Notes: generated by a model from the sequence alone, not told the origin. A stretch of DNA of 28,134 bases from UBA3064 sp016868095 (GCA_041175665.1 JBEDEM010000020.1:1-28134), one strand, 5' to 3'; positions 1 through 7,996 are shown, counted from the stretch's first letter. Translations and numbers: made by a program.

Positions 1-908
1 GATCTGGGTATTCGCATATGAAAATCATAATGAATATGATAATAAGGTCGATTAAGTACGCTGCCGTCAGGGCCAGTCTTGCTGCGCTTGAACTTAAACG
101 GAATGATGAGTGCATCGCGAACGCCAAAGACAGCGTCCGAATCAATATAACGATCACCTTCTTCAAACACATGGGTAATCAGCCGGTCAAAGCCTTTGGC
201 GTCGATCATGAAGTGCACATGTGCGGGCCGCATCGGGTGTCGTTTCGATGCCTTGAGCAAAAGCCCAACCGGACCATCGGTTGGGACCGGGTAACAAGTG
301 GGCTTAATGCTCCAGCAGTGAAAGCGACCTGCCTCATCGGTATGGAAAACGCCTCGCAAGCGCATCGCTCCGTCAAGCGCTGGCTTTTGCACATCGTACT
401 CACCACGCGGATCGGCATGCCAGATATCGACCCTCGCACCCGCGATAGGCTGGCCATGACTATCACTTACCGTTCCAGAAATAAAAAGTGGCTTGCCTTC
501 TATCCCAGCGGCAATGTCTGCACCCAAGGGAAATTGCGGCGTACTTTCCCTGTGAAATGGGCCGAGTACGGTTTGCTCTGTTTCCTTGCCCTGGCTCGGG
601 TGGTTCATTTGTGTGACCAGGGTTGATAAGCCTAAGGTATCAGAAAGCAGAATAAATTCCTGACGTGAACTCGTGCAGCTTTGTCCGGTCTTAGTAAGGA
701 AATCGATGGCAAAAGCCCATTCTTGTTCGCTTAACTGAACGTCTCTTGCAAAAGCATGTAAATGTTCGATGAGGCTTGCCATCACTTGTTTAAAGCGATC
801 TGAGCGTGAAGACTTCATACGGTCAATGACCGCAGCGGTGACTGCCTGAGCACTGAGATTGCGGGTTGAAGCTTGCGCTTGCGACTGATGCTGGACTTTT
901 GATTTCAT
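1..908 (-). CDS. Intradiol ring-cleavage dioxygenase, hydroxyquinol 1,2-dioxygenase-like (partial)
   Basis: Non-haem Fe(III) enzyme that cleaves a catechol or hydroxyquinol ring between its two hydroxyls to give a cis,cis-muconate or maleylacetate-type product; cytosolic. The minus-strand reading frame is open from ATG at 908 to the left edge (302 codons), near the full family length of about 290-310, so only a few C-terminal residues are missing. An N-terminal helical linker domain (about residues 20-110, with 'SRQEFILLSDTLG') precedes the catalytic beta domain. All four expected iron ligands are visible: Tyr171 (GEYDV), Tyr206 (CYPVPTDGPVG), His230 and His232 (RPAHVH). 'YIDSDAVFGVRD' is also typical. 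The ATG overlaps the stop of the upstream dehydrogenase (ATGA), so the two are translationally coupled. Hydroxyquinol rather than catechol is my reading of the N-terminal domain and the DSDAVFGV region; the exact substrate is uncertain. Confidence 0.9.
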   Translation of the reverse strand, partial: MKSKVQHQSQAQASTRNLSAQAVTAAVIDRMKSSRSDRFKQVMASLIEHLHAFARDVQLSEQEWAFAIDFLTKTGQSCTSSRQEFILLSDTLGLSTLVTQMNHPSQGKETEQTVLGPFHRESTPQFPLGADIAAGIEGKPLFISGTVSDSHGQPIAGARVDIWHADPRGEYDVQKPALDGAMRLRGVFHTDEAGRFHCWSIKPTCYPVPTDGPVGLLLKASKRHPMRPAHVHFMIDAKGFDRLITHVFEEGDRYIDSDAVFGVRDALIIPFKFKRSKTGPDGSVLNRPYYHIHYDFHMRIPR

Positions 909-1717
909 CGCGCTGTCCATCCACCGTCAATCACAAGTTCGGACCCTGTCATAAAGGCAGCGTCATCGGAGGCGAGAAAGCGAATCCCTCGGGCGATTTC
1001 GTCTGCCTGTCCCATCCTTGCCATAGGATGTCCAGCGCGCATGTGCTCGCGAATCTGTGCTTCGTCAAGCCCCTTGGCGGCCAGGGCCTGGGCGACTTCG
1101 CCAGCCATATCGGTATCGATAATCCCAGGATGTACGGAATTGCTACGAATACGATAACCAAGCTGAGCCATCTCGAGGGCAAGTGATTTGCTGAACAAGC
1201 GCACGGCGCCCTTGGTCATTGAGTAAAGACTGCTGGTCGGCGAACCAACTAAACCTGCAATCGACGAGAGGTGAATCATCGAAGCCCAGGGTGCATCCGG
1301 GCTGCGCCGTTTCATTTGTGCAATCGCAAACTGGGCACCGAGCACCACCCCGCGGATGTTCACCTGCATGAGCTGATCGAGTAATTCGTCGCTGGCCTCT
1401 TCAACTTTCCCAAAGCGATAGATGCCAGCATTGTTGACCAAAATATCGAGGAGCCCGAATTGAGATTCAATCTGGGGCATTAAAGCCTCCCAATCCTGGC
1501 GCTTGGTCACATCGAGTGGAAAAAATGCACAACTTGCGCCTAACTTTTTCATCGCGTCGAGCAATGCTTCTGCGCCGCTGCTGTGGGCATCGCTGGCGAT
1601 GACCTTTGCGCCGCCCGCTGCGAGCGCTTTACATGTGGCTGCGCCGATACCGCCGAGCGCTCCTGTGACCAAGGCGACTCGGCCGTCGAGGCGACTTCCA
1701 GTGTTTGGAAAGCTCAT
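905..1717 (-). CDS. Short-chain dehydrogenase/reductase (SDR), classical type
   Basis: NAD(P)-dependent oxidoreductase of 270 residues, normal for a classical SDR. The cofactor-binding TGALGGIG is at residues 18-25, NNAG at 95-98, the catalytic serine region at about 151-152, and Tyr165 and Lys169 form YSMTK. The C-terminal 'FLASDDAAFMTGSELVIDGG' is the usual SDR ending. A good ribosome-binding site (AAGGAGA) lies before ATG at 1717. It starts 2 bases after the stop of the lyase-like gene and overlaps the dioxygenase start by 4 bases, so it is the middle gene of a catabolic operon. A role in oxidising a diol or alcohol intermediate of ring degradation is inferred only from position. Confidence 0.93.
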   Translation of the reverse strand: MSFPNTGSRLDGRVALVTGALGGIGAATCKALAAGGAKVIASDAHSSGAEALLDAMKKLGASCAFFPLDVTKRQDWEALMPQIESQFGLLDILVNNAGIYRFGKVEEASDELLDQLMQVNIRGVVLGAQFAIAQMKRRSPDAPWASMIHLSSIAGLVGSPTSSLYSMTKGAVRLFSKSLALEMAQLGYRIRSNSVHPGIIDTDMAGEVAQALAAKGLDEAQIREHMRAGHPMARMGQADEIARGIRFLASDDAAFMTGSELVIDGGWTAR

Positions 1718-1719
1718 GC

Positions 1720-2628
1720 TTATTCTCCTTGGCTGTCTTGCATAAAGGCTTGTTGCATGTGGGCAAAGCTTTCACCACGCATCCAACGCTGTAGATCGGT
1801 GGCGCTTGCTTGAACGAGCGTGTAATCGGCCGTACTGCCACGCTTGTGAAGCTCAGCATAAGCTTGATGTAAAGCCCGCATTGCGATCGCGTAGGCATGG
1901 TGTCCCGTAATGCGCCAGCGTACGCGATGGGCGGCCAGACGCTCGGCATCAAGCGAAGCTGGAACCGGACCACAAAACAGCGGCAGTTCAGTCGCCCTGG
2001 CAATCGCAGCGAGCTGTGATTCGTCTTGCAGTCCTATCACCATCAATGCGTCAACACCACATTGTTCAAAGCTCTGTAATCGATAAATGGTCTCCTCGAG
2101 ACCTTCGATCCTTAGGCATGAGGTTCGCCCTACGATCACAGTTTGAGGCTTGGCACGCGCATGAAGTGCCGCGCGCATTTTTGCCTTAGCCTCAGCGCGG
2201 CTGATCAAAAACTCTTTGCCATGGGAGCCAAAGGCAGCGGGTAGGGCTGTATCTTCAATAGTGATTCCCTGGGCGCCTGCGTGTTCTAGTTCTTCAACCG
2301 TTCGAACCACATTGAGCGGATTGCCAAAGCCGTGATCAGCGTCCACAACCAGGCTAATCGGGCTCGCCCTACAAATCGTTCGAACGCATTGGGCAAGTTC
2401 GCTCAGCGTGAGCACGATCCAATCCGGCGCTGCAAGCTGAACATGCGATGCAATCGACCCGGCCAGAATGCCCGTACGAAACCCCACTTCAGTGGCTATT
2501 CGAGCCGAGACTGCGTCAAAGACAGTGGCAGGAGTGTGGCAGATCGAATCGGCCAAGGCCTCACGAATCGCGCAGGCTTGCTGTGTATCGTGGGCAGGAT
2601 GTTCGGATGCTGATCTAGGACTTGTCAT
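1720..2628 (-). CDS. Isocitrate lyase/PEP mutase superfamily protein, oxaloacetate-decarboxylase-like
   Basis: (beta/alpha)8 Mg-dependent enzyme that acts on 2-oxo or 2-hydroxy acids (C-C lyase or decarboxylase chemistry). Visible hallmarks: 'ATVFDAVSARIA' near the N terminus, DADHG at residues 96-100 (metal-binding acids), 'TIED' at 123-126, and a late GHHAY. The KKCGH motif of true (methyl)isocitrate lyases is absent; the matching loop reads FGSHGKEF. This resembles the Pseudomonas PA4872-type oxaloacetate decarboxylases from family knowledge. I chose ATG at 2628 (302 aa) because it matches family length. A TTG at 2679, 17 codons upstream, has a better ribosome-binding site (AAAGGA) and would leave only 14 bases to the previous gene, so it is a serious alternative. 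It leads the SDR and dioxygenase genes. Confidence 0.85.
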   Translation of the reverse strand: MTSPRSASEHPAHDTQQACAIREALADSICHTPATVFDAVSARIATEVGFRTGILAGSIASHVQLAAPDWIVLTLSELAQCVRTICRASPISLVVDADHGFGNPLNVVRTVEELEHAGAQGITIEDTALPAAFGSHGKEFLISRAEAKAKMRAALHARAKPQTVIVGRTSCLRIEGLEETIYRLQSFEQCGVDALMVIGLQDESQLAAIARATELPLFCGPVPASLDAERLAAHRVRWRITGHHAYAIAMRALHQAYAELHKRGSTADYTLVQASATDLQRWMRGESFAHMQQAFMQDSQGE

Positions 2629-2693
2629 GGTGTGCGCTCGCGTAAGTTCCCATGACTCTACCAGTGCAAGCCGCTGCAAGTCATCCTTTGTGC

Positions 2694-3503
2694 TTAGGGA
2701 CCGAGCAAGCGAGGACGGCGTTGTTCCATTTCCAGTTTCAAAAAGTCACCAGGTACGCGCATCAGCTCAGGCTCGGGTTCTTCGCGTTTGATATTAAAGA
2801 CCCGCATAAATCGCTCACCGAAGCGCGGGTCACGGTCCTGGATTGAGACGGGGATCATCAGTTCAGGGCTTTGCCAAACTTCGCGGGTAATCACAATGGC
2901 TTTGTCATTGCCAACACGTCCCGCTTCAATCGTCCATGTCGTGAGTTCGCCTTGAACCTGGATGCCTTCATAGGCGCGTTGTCCCAAATCGCTGCGTTGG
3001 CCCAAGCCACGATCTTCTAAGCGCTGAAGCATCAAAGTCCTTGCGGCCTGGCGTTGGTCATGATCAAGAACCAGTGCAGCTGGCCCTTGTCGGTCAAGCC
3101 TGCGCGCGCGGCGTCGCTCGGGTTCCATAACCCAAAACTCGCGAGCGTTCGGGTCGCGCAGGAACACCATGGTCTTGGTCCCGCGTTCAAATTCCTGCCG
3201 CATTCGGCCCTCGGTATCGCGACAGGTGCGTGAACGGCTTTGCAGGTTGATGCGATTGCCATCAGGCAATTGTTGCTGCATGCCATGGATCGCTTCAGCG
3301 CAAAAGGGCGCTCCGCGAACAATGCGCAGGCGTGCCGGGTCGAGTTGATGCATGTCATGGAGGCCAGGTACTTCACTTGCTTGTGCCCGATTGCTCGGAG
3401 GCAGCATCAGTGAAATCATCACAAAAATAATGGCAAGACCCCGGTAGACGTTTTGTCGATGCATTGCAAAAGCGCCGTGGGGTGTGAGAGCTAGATCGTG
3501 CAT
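2694..3503 (-). CDS. Secreted LolA/DUF4412-like protein of the ECF sigma operon
   Basis: Predicted exported protein of 269 residues. The N terminus has a short polar stretch and a hydrophobic core (LAIIFVMISLML), then a likely signal peptidase site at NRAQA-SEVPG. The mature part has 'DTEGRMRQEF', 'KTMVFLRDPN' and 'FWVMEPERRRARRLDR', the alternating strand pattern of LolA-fold/DUF4412 proteins. A role in outer-membrane lipid or lipoprotein handling, or in sensing for the sigma system (compare RseB), is inference. ATG at 3503 has AGGGA upstream and lies 22 bases after the anti-sigma-like stop. A longer reading frame begins upstream but would overlap that gene by about 70 bases. Family assignment rests on pattern, not on a diagnostic motif. 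Confidence 0.6.
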   Translation of the reverse strand: MHDLALTPHGAFAMHRQNVYRGLAIIFVMISLMLPPSNRAQASEVPGLHDMHQLDPARLRIVRGAPFCAEAIHGMQQQLPDGNRINLQSRSRTCRDTEGRMRQEFERGTKTMVFLRDPNAREFWVMEPERRRARRLDRQGPAALVLDHDQRQAARTLMLQRLEDRGLGQRSDLGQRAYEGIQVQGELTTWTIEAGRVGNDKAIVITREVWQSPELMIPVSIQDRDPRFGERFMRVFNIKREEPEPELMRVPGDFLKLEMEQRRPRLLGP

Positions 3504-3525
3504 AAAAAGTATGTCCCTATGACAA

Positions 3526-4128
3526 TCAATCGTGGAGTCGAAGTGCAAGAATTTGACCGTTATGATTAGTAATCCACTGTGCCTGACGCGTTGCACTCAA
3601 ATCATCGAAGGTTTGTACCGATCCAAAAAACGGTACACCAAGTATGGCGAGCGACTCAGCACCTAATGCACTCGAACTGGGCATGGTGCTCGGCTTTTCG
3701 GCCCGGGCGTGGAGCGATGTTGCAGACCAGGCTATGGGGTGATTGAGTAACTGGGTCAGTTCGATCGGCCTTGCTGATGTCATCATGTGCGCGCTGAAAG
3801 CGATCCACAAAAGGCCAAGGGTGCAAAGTGCAGTCGACCCCACGAGGCGATGAAGCCAAGCGTGGCTATGACACCAGGCCTGCAGCGCGGCTAAGATTCG
3901 ATTGTTTGTGAGCAATAAATGCAGACGGATGCGCCACCACAGCCAGGGGGGTGGCGCTTGGGCCTCGAGCTCATCGACGAGTGCCTGTCGCAGACTCGAC
4001 CAGGTTTGCAGTTTGATTTCAGCAGCCTGGGGACCCGATTGTCCGATCGTGCTTGCATGCGCATTGACAGCGGCGCTTGCGGGCTCGCTTGCAGCGGTAT
4101 CGGTATGCGCATTGAGGGGCTTTTTCAT
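3526..4128 (-). CDS. Single-TM protein, probable anti-sigma factor
   Basis: A 200-residue protein with a polar, Ala-rich N-terminal part (1-90) and one clear membrane segment at about residues 95-115 (core ALCTLGLLWIAFSA). The likely periplasmic C-terminal domain is about 85 residues. The topology fits an inner-membrane anti-sigma factor. Its ATG overlaps the TGA of the ECF sigma gene (ATGA), the arrangement commonly seen for sigma/anti-sigma pairs. I see no zinc-binding HxxxCxxC motif, and I do not recognise a named family, so the function is inferred from position and topology. Confidence 0.6.
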   Translation of the reverse strand: MKKPLNAHTDTAASEPASAAVNAHASTIGQSGPQAAEIKLQTWSSLRQALVDELEAQAPPPWLWWRIRLHLLLTNNRILAALQAWCHSHAWLHRLVGSTALCTLGLLWIAFSAHMMTSARPIELTQLLNHPIAWSATSLHARAEKPSTMPSSSALGAESLAILGVPFFGSVQTFDDLSATRQAQWITNHNGQILALRLHD

Positions 4129-4739
4129 AGGGATGATCGATCCTGATGGTTAGCTAGATGCTTGGCCTTTTTAGAGGGCGCAAGTGCTTCGGCAAGCCGC
4201 AAGCGGGCGCGATGAAGCCTTGTGCGCAAGGTGTTAAGTTCAACGCCTGCAATGTTTGCCGCTTCGGCATAGCTGCGCTCTTGAATGTCGACAAGCAAGA
4301 GGGCTTCGCGAAACACAAAAGGTAAGCCTTCAATGGCGGCCCACAGCGCACGCTGGCTTGCCTTGGTTTCAAGTGTTTGAAGTGGTCCGTCTTCACCAAC
4401 GCTTTCTGGATGAATATTGTCGAGTCCATCGCTGTCCTCGCTTGTAACTTCTCGACCCTGGCGGCGCCACTGGGCAAGTAGTCCGTGCCTTGCTATACCG
4501 GCCAAATAGCCACCTAAGCTTCCGCGCTGGGGATCAAAGGCCCTGGGTTGCTGGGCAAGACTCATGAAGGCGTCTTGTAATGCGTCCGAGGCAGCCTCCT
4601 GACTCGCACCAAGCGCAAGCAGGTAGCGATAAAGCGGGCCGCTATGGCGGCGATAAATCGGCTCTAAGCCTTGCATGCGCCCTTCACACAGCAAAGCTAG
4701 TCCTCGCAGATCCTCTGCAGGCTGTTCAGCGCTCACCAT
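4125..4739 (-). CDS. ECF-type RNA polymerase sigma factor (sigma-70 family)
   Basis: A 204-residue extracytoplasmic-function sigma factor. Region 2 spans about residues 24-95: 'LEPIYRRHSGPLYRYLLAL', 'DALQDAFMSLAQQP' and the promoter-contacting 'YLAGIARHGLLAQWRRQ'. Region 4 spans about 125-185, with 'GLPFVFREALLLVDIQERSY' and the helix-turn-helix 'VELNTLRTRLHRARLRL'. A linker of about 30 residues joins them, and region 3 is absent, as expected. It heads an operon with the anti-sigma-like and secreted LolA-like genes. The ATG at 4739 has no clear Shine-Dalgarno. A start at 4676 has AAGGG upstream but would cut into region 2, so I reject it. Upstream lie four 16-bp repeats each containing the GGGA part of a -35-like GGGAACT; autoregulation is likely but unproven. 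Confidence 0.93.
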   Translation of the reverse strand: MVSAEQPAEDLRGLALLCEGRMQGLEPIYRRHSGPLYRYLLALGASQEAASDALQDAFMSLAQQPRAFDPQRGSLGGYLAGIARHGLLAQWRRQGREVTSEDSDGLDNIHPESVGEDGPLQTLETKASQRALWAAIEGLPFVFREALLLVDIQERSYAEAANIAGVELNTLRTRLHRARLRLAEALAPSKKAKHLANHQDRSSL

Positions 4740-4758
4740 GTGATGGTATCGAGGGGCT

Positions 4759-4770
4759 GAAAAAGTTCCC
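4759..4770 (-). promoter_or_regulatory. Candidate ECF -35 element (GGGAACTTTTTC) before the sigma gene
   Basis: On the minus strand GGGAACTTTTT sits about 20-31 bases before the sigma ATG. The same 11 bases occur before the Spy/CpxP-like gene at 17183-17193. GGAACTT is the classical -35 of RpoE-like ECF sigma factors. At this copy a -10 would fall almost on the ATG, implying a nearly leaderless mRNA, unless one of the upstream repeat copies is the real -35. Confidence 0.4.
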
Positions 4771-4827
4771 GCGACGATCAGTTCCCGTGTCGATTAGTTC
4801 CCGTGACAATCAGTCCCCGTGACGATC
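4764..4827. repeat. Four 16-bp tandem repeats at the stop codon of the flavodoxin-like gene
   Basis: Exactly head-to-tail 16-bp units at 4764-4779, 4780-4795, 4796-4811 and 4812-4827, plus-strand consensus AGTTCCCGTGACGATC, with 1-3 mismatches each. The last unit overlaps the TGA (4828-4826) of the flavodoxin-like gene. The array fills the gap to the ECF sigma gene. Read toward that gene, successive units form GGGAACT boxes 16 bases apart. Confidence 0.9.
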
Positions 4828-5362
4828 AGTAAATACCCATAGCCAAGCCCGCGCCAATTTGTAGGCCTAGTTCCCTACAGGGGGAGAGACTCGACGCAGG
4901 TAATTGTTTCGGGGCCAGGATTGCCTCTTCGCTTTGTGCCGCAGTGCAAAGGATATAGGCCTCTTGCACAGGAACCAGGCGCCAACCCTGCACGATTCTG
5001 GCAAGTTGCCTCGCGGCGCCCTGCCCATCACTCCCCGCACACACTAAATGCTGATACCGTCTTCCTTGTAGCTGCCCGAGCAGGGGGTAATAACAGCGAT
5101 CAAGGCATTCTTTCATGGCGCCGCTCAGCCCACCAAGGTTTTCAGGGCCGATGAAGGCATAGGCTGATGAGGCCAGCAAATCCTGCGGCAGGCAATCATT
5201 CGCGCTCAGCAAGCGGACCGCAATCCCAGGCTCGCATAGGGCGCCTTCCATAAATGCCTCTGCCATTGCCTGACTGCCGCCCGTTCGGCTGTGAAACACA
5301 ATCAACAGGCTTGGCAAGTCGCCTGTCCTGGTCAATGATCTGTCTTTTGAACCTTCGATCAT
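4826..5362 (-). CDS. Flavodoxin-like / NAD(P)H quinone-oxidoreductase-like protein
   Basis: A 178-residue flavodoxin-fold protein. The N-terminal strand and phosphate loop 'LLIVFHSRTGGSQAMAEAF' matches the FMN-phosphate-binding loop. Later, 'YAFIGPENLGGLSGAMKECLDRCYYPLL' carries the G-x-x-x-G-G-x-x-G pattern of the second FMN loop. It is probably a soluble FMN-dependent reductase; the electron partner is unknown. I chose ATG at 5362 because a longer TTG start (5437) would run into the divergent hydrolase gene. The 30 bases between the two ATGs must hold both ribosome-binding sites. Four 16-bp tandem repeats begin at its stop codon. Confidence 0.75.
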   Translation of the reverse strand: MIEGSKDRSLTRTGDLPSLLIVFHSRTGGSQAMAEAFMEGALCEPGIAVRLLSANDCLPQDLLASSAYAFIGPENLGGLSGAMKECLDRCYYPLLGQLQGRRYQHLVCAGSDGQGAARQLARIVQGWRLVPVQEAYILCTAAQSEEAILAPKQLPASSLSPCRELGLQIGAGLAMGIY

Positions 5363-5392
5363 TGCCCTGGCTCGTGCGCGAAAGGAATTGGC

Positions 5393-6607
5393 ATGGATTT
5401 CCCCCTGGTTTCTACACCGATTGAGGATGCACCTCAACCGTCACTTGGGCTTCGAGCATCGAGCCTACAGCCACTTTACGATGCTATTCAAGATCACATC
5501 GCGAAGGGGCGTTATCCAGGCTGCCAGATTGCGCTGGCCTGGCAGGGGCGATTACTTGTTGAACGCAGTTTTGGCATGGCGCGACTTGGCAGGTCCGCGC
5601 GCGCCGAATCCGATCCGCTTCGCGCCCCTGACGCTCAGGGCGTTGATGATCAAGCGCTTGAGGCTCAGGCCGATCATCTCTGGCTCTTGTACTCCAACAC
5701 GAAGGTCTTGATGGCCACAGCGCTTTGGAAGCTCGCTGAAACCGGCCGCTTGCGTTTTGCCGATCCGGTTGCAGACTATCTGCCAGATTTTGCCCGTCAC
5801 GGTAAAGGCGATATAACGATCTATCATTTGATTACCCATCAGGCAGGCTTTCCTAACGCCGAGGTGCCAGCCTCGATGTGGCATGACATGGCGCAGGTTG
5901 CAGCTTTTTATGCCGATGTCGTGCCCGACTGGCCCGCTGGTAGCAGGGTTCACTATCACGGGCTGAGCGCGCACTGGGTGCTGGCACTTATCATCGAATC
6001 GGTCACTGGCATGCGCTTTCAAGATGCTGTGCGCCGCTTGGTGCTCGAGCCGCTTGGTCTTGCTGAGGATCTCTTGATGGGGATATCCGATAAGCATTTA
6101 GATCGTATGACCTATTTGTACGAACCCGATCCTTCGCAACCAGGTAACTTGCGTTTGCGGTCGGAAAGTACCAGTCAAACATGGCAGCGCACTGGTGTGC
6201 CAGGTGGTGGTGCTTACGGAACGGCAAGAGGCATGGCAGCGCTCTACCAAATGATGCTCATGGGCGGTTGCCTCAACGGCCAACAGTGGATCTCACCGCG
6301 CACACTTGCCTATGCGATTCGTAACCACACCGGTGATCGGGTCGATCATTTCATGGGTATACCCATGCATCGCGGACTCGGGCCGCATTTGCGTGGACAT
6401 AGCTTGTCGATGCGTGGTCTGGGTGATATCGCGCCGCCCGAGGCCTTTGGCCACGGCGGTGTTGGCACATCCTATTGCTGGGCCGATCCAACAAGTGGGG
6501 TGTCATTTGCCTACATTAGCAACGCGCGAATTCCTGAGCCCTGGCACTCCTGGCGGTTAAATCAAATCGCCAACCTGGTTCATGCGGCGATCAGGCCGAT
6601 TACCTGA
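5393..6607 (+). CDS. Class C beta-lactamase-fold serine hydrolase
   Basis: Penicillin-binding-protein-like serine hydrolase, 404 residues (EstB / D-aminopeptidase / 6-aminohexanoate-dimer-hydrolase-like family). Motif 1, SxxK, is Ser101-Asn-Thr-Lys104, with the serine as nucleophile. Motif 2 is Tyr188 (YHG). Motif 3 is His354-Gly-Gly (GHGGVGTSYCWADP). No signal peptide is seen, so it is probably cytosolic and more likely an esterase, amidase or D-aminopeptidase than a resistance beta-lactamase. The ribosome-binding site AAGGA sits 7 bases before ATG. The next gene starts 9 bases after its stop and encodes a D-serine-dehydratase-like enzyme. Together they suggest release and then breakdown of a D- or beta-hydroxy amino acid (inference). 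Confidence 0.88.
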   Translation: MDFPLVSTPIEDAPQPSLGLRASSLQPLYDAIQDHIAKGRYPGCQIALAWQGRLLVERSFGMARLGRSARAESDPLRAPDAQGVDDQALEAQADHLWLLYSNTKVLMATALWKLAETGRLRFADPVADYLPDFARHGKGDITIYHLITHQAGFPNAEVPASMWHDMAQVAAFYADVVPDWPAGSRVHYHGLSAHWVLALIIESVTGMRFQDAVRRLVLEPLGLAEDLLMGISDKHLDRMTYLYEPDPSQPGNLRLRSESTSQTWQRTGVPGGGAYGTARGMAALYQMMLMGGCLNGQQWISPRTLAYAIRNHTGDRVDHFMGIPMHRGLGPHLRGHSLSMRGLGDIAPPEAFGHGGVGTSYCWADPTSGVSFAYISNARIPEPWHSWRLNQIANLVHAAIRPIT

Positions 6608-6616
6608 GGCCTTTCG

Positions 6617-7996
6617 ATGCCTAGCCTTCAATCGATCGCGCAGGAGCGACTCGATCCAAGTTTTAAGGGATTTCCGCTGGAGCACCCGCCTTTTCGCGTT
6701 GATCAGGCCGCTGAGCAGGGCTTAAACCTGTTACGCGGTGATTTACCCTTTCCCTGCGCGATTTTGCGTGAGTCGGCCCTCTTGCATAACAGCCGCTGGT
6801 ATGGCGCATTTGCCAGGGAACTTGATATTGATTTTGCACCGCATGGCAAGACAAGCATGGCGCCACAAATTTTTGCGCAGCAATTGCTTGATGGTGCCTG
6901 GGGAATCACGGTGGGCACGGTGCAACAGGCCTGGATTGCACTCGATGCGGGTGTTGAGCGGGTGTTGATGGCTAATCAAATCGCTTCAACCGGTGAAGCA
7001 CAGCGATGGTTATCGATGATGGATCATTATCCCAGTGCGCGTATGCTGAGCCTGGTCGACTCACAGGCTCAGTTGGATATGCTTTGTGAAGCGGTTCGCG
7101 CTAAAGCATCGGATCGTGGCGAGAAGATGCAAGCCTTCGATGTGTTGGTGGAATTAGGTCAAACGGGCGGGCGAACCGGCTGCCGAAGCGTTAATGATGC
7201 CTTGGCCTTAGCCCTTGAGGTCAGACGCCGTCCCGAACTTCGCTTGCTTGGGGTCGAAGCCTATGAAGGATTGGCGGCAAGCGGTGACAGTGAGCAAGAC
7301 CGTGCGACGGTATACGCGTGGATGGAGTCACTTGCCGAACTCGTCAGAGGAGTCGACGATCACCAAGCTTGGGATGCCGATGAAATCATCGTCTCAGCTG
7401 GAGGCTCGTCGGTGTTTGATCTGGTCGCCACCGCCCTGACCGGCGCGCGAAAGCGTTTGAAGCTCACAAGAGCGATGCGCATTATATTACGATCTGGATG
7501 CTATATCACACACGATGACGGTACTTATCGACGCTTGCAGCAGGCGATGGAGTCAAGAGGGCTTAGTCAGGCGGTTCGTGAGGGCTTGGCGCTGCCTTGC
7601 TGTGAGTCGCCCCGGCACCGCGGATGGCTTCAAGGAGCCAAACGAAGTGGGCTCATACCCGCGATGGAAGTGTGGGCATGCGTGCAGTCAAGACCTGAAC
7701 CTGGATTGGCGCTCGTCACCATGGGTCGACGCGACGCGGGATTTGATGGAGGGCTACCGAGCCCAGTGTTGAGCTATCGAAGCGGGAGGCTTAGCCAGGC
7801 CGCTGCGCACTGGAGGCTAAAGGCCATGAACGACCAGCATGGCTATCTGCAAATTCATGGTGAGGACGATTTAGGAGTCGGAGATCTTATTGGATTTGGG
7901 ATTTCGCATCCATGCACCACCTTTGATAAATGGCGTCTTTTTTGGGTCATCGATGACCAATACAATGTGCGCTCGGCGATACGAACCTACTTTTAA
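6617..7996 (+). CDS. D-serine-dehydratase-like PLP enzyme (DSD1 / amino-acid deaminase family)
   Basis: Fold-type III PLP enzyme of 459 residues, with an alanine-racemase-like N-terminal barrel followed by a D-serine-dehydratase C-terminal domain. The Schiff-base lysine is probably Lys78 in APHGKTSMAP. The C-terminal HPC at residues 431-433 (GISHPCTTFDKW) matches the His/Cys zinc pair of eukaryote-type D-serine dehydratase. The expected reaction is beta-elimination and deamination of D-serine or a D-beta-hydroxy amino acid to a 2-oxo acid and ammonia. It lies 9 bases after the serine hydrolase gene and is probably co-transcribed. The last codons and the stop form the first unit of a 26-bp-period duplication. 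Confidence 0.87.
   Translation: MPSLQSIAQERLDPSFKGFPLEHPPFRVDQAAEQGLNLLRGDLPFPCAILRESALLHNSRWYGAFARELDIDFAPHGKTSMAPQIFAQQLLDGAWGITVGTVQQAWIALDAGVERVLMANQIASTGEAQRWLSMMDHYPSARMLSLVDSQAQLDMLCEAVRAKASDRGEKMQAFDVLVELGQTGGRTGCRSVNDALALALEVRRRPELRLLGVEAYEGLAASGDSEQDRATVYAWMESLAELVRGVDDHQAWDADEIIVSAGGSSVFDLVATALTGARKRLKLTRAMRIILRSGCYITHDDGTYRRLQQAMESRGLSQAVREGLALPCCESPRHRGWLQGAKRSGLIPAMEVWACVQSRPEPGLALVTMGRRDAGFDGGLPSPVLSYRSGRLSQAAAHWRLKAMNDQHGYLQIHGEDDLGVGDLIGFGISHPCTTFDKWRLFWVIDDQYNVRSAIRTYF

Noticed and set aside
18..626. A long plus-strand open frame (202 codons)
   Set aside because: It is antisense to the intradiol dioxygenase, whose minus-strand frame carries all four iron ligands. The plus-strand product has no recognisable motif.
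1720..2628. PEP mutase that would make the window a phosphonate biosynthesis locus
   Set aside because: The loop and GHHAY signature fit oxaloacetate-decarboxylase-like enzymes, and it is about 20 kb from the ComDE-like genes and in an aromatic operon.
2644..2651. GGGAACTT on the minus strand as an ECF promoter for the lyase-SDR-dioxygenase operon
   Set aside because: A -10 would fall on or past the likely start codon, and the run lacks the extra T bases shared by the other two sites.
5393..6607. Beta-lactamase resistance gene
   Set aside because: No signal peptide, and motifs fit the esterase/D-aminopeptidase side of the class C fold.
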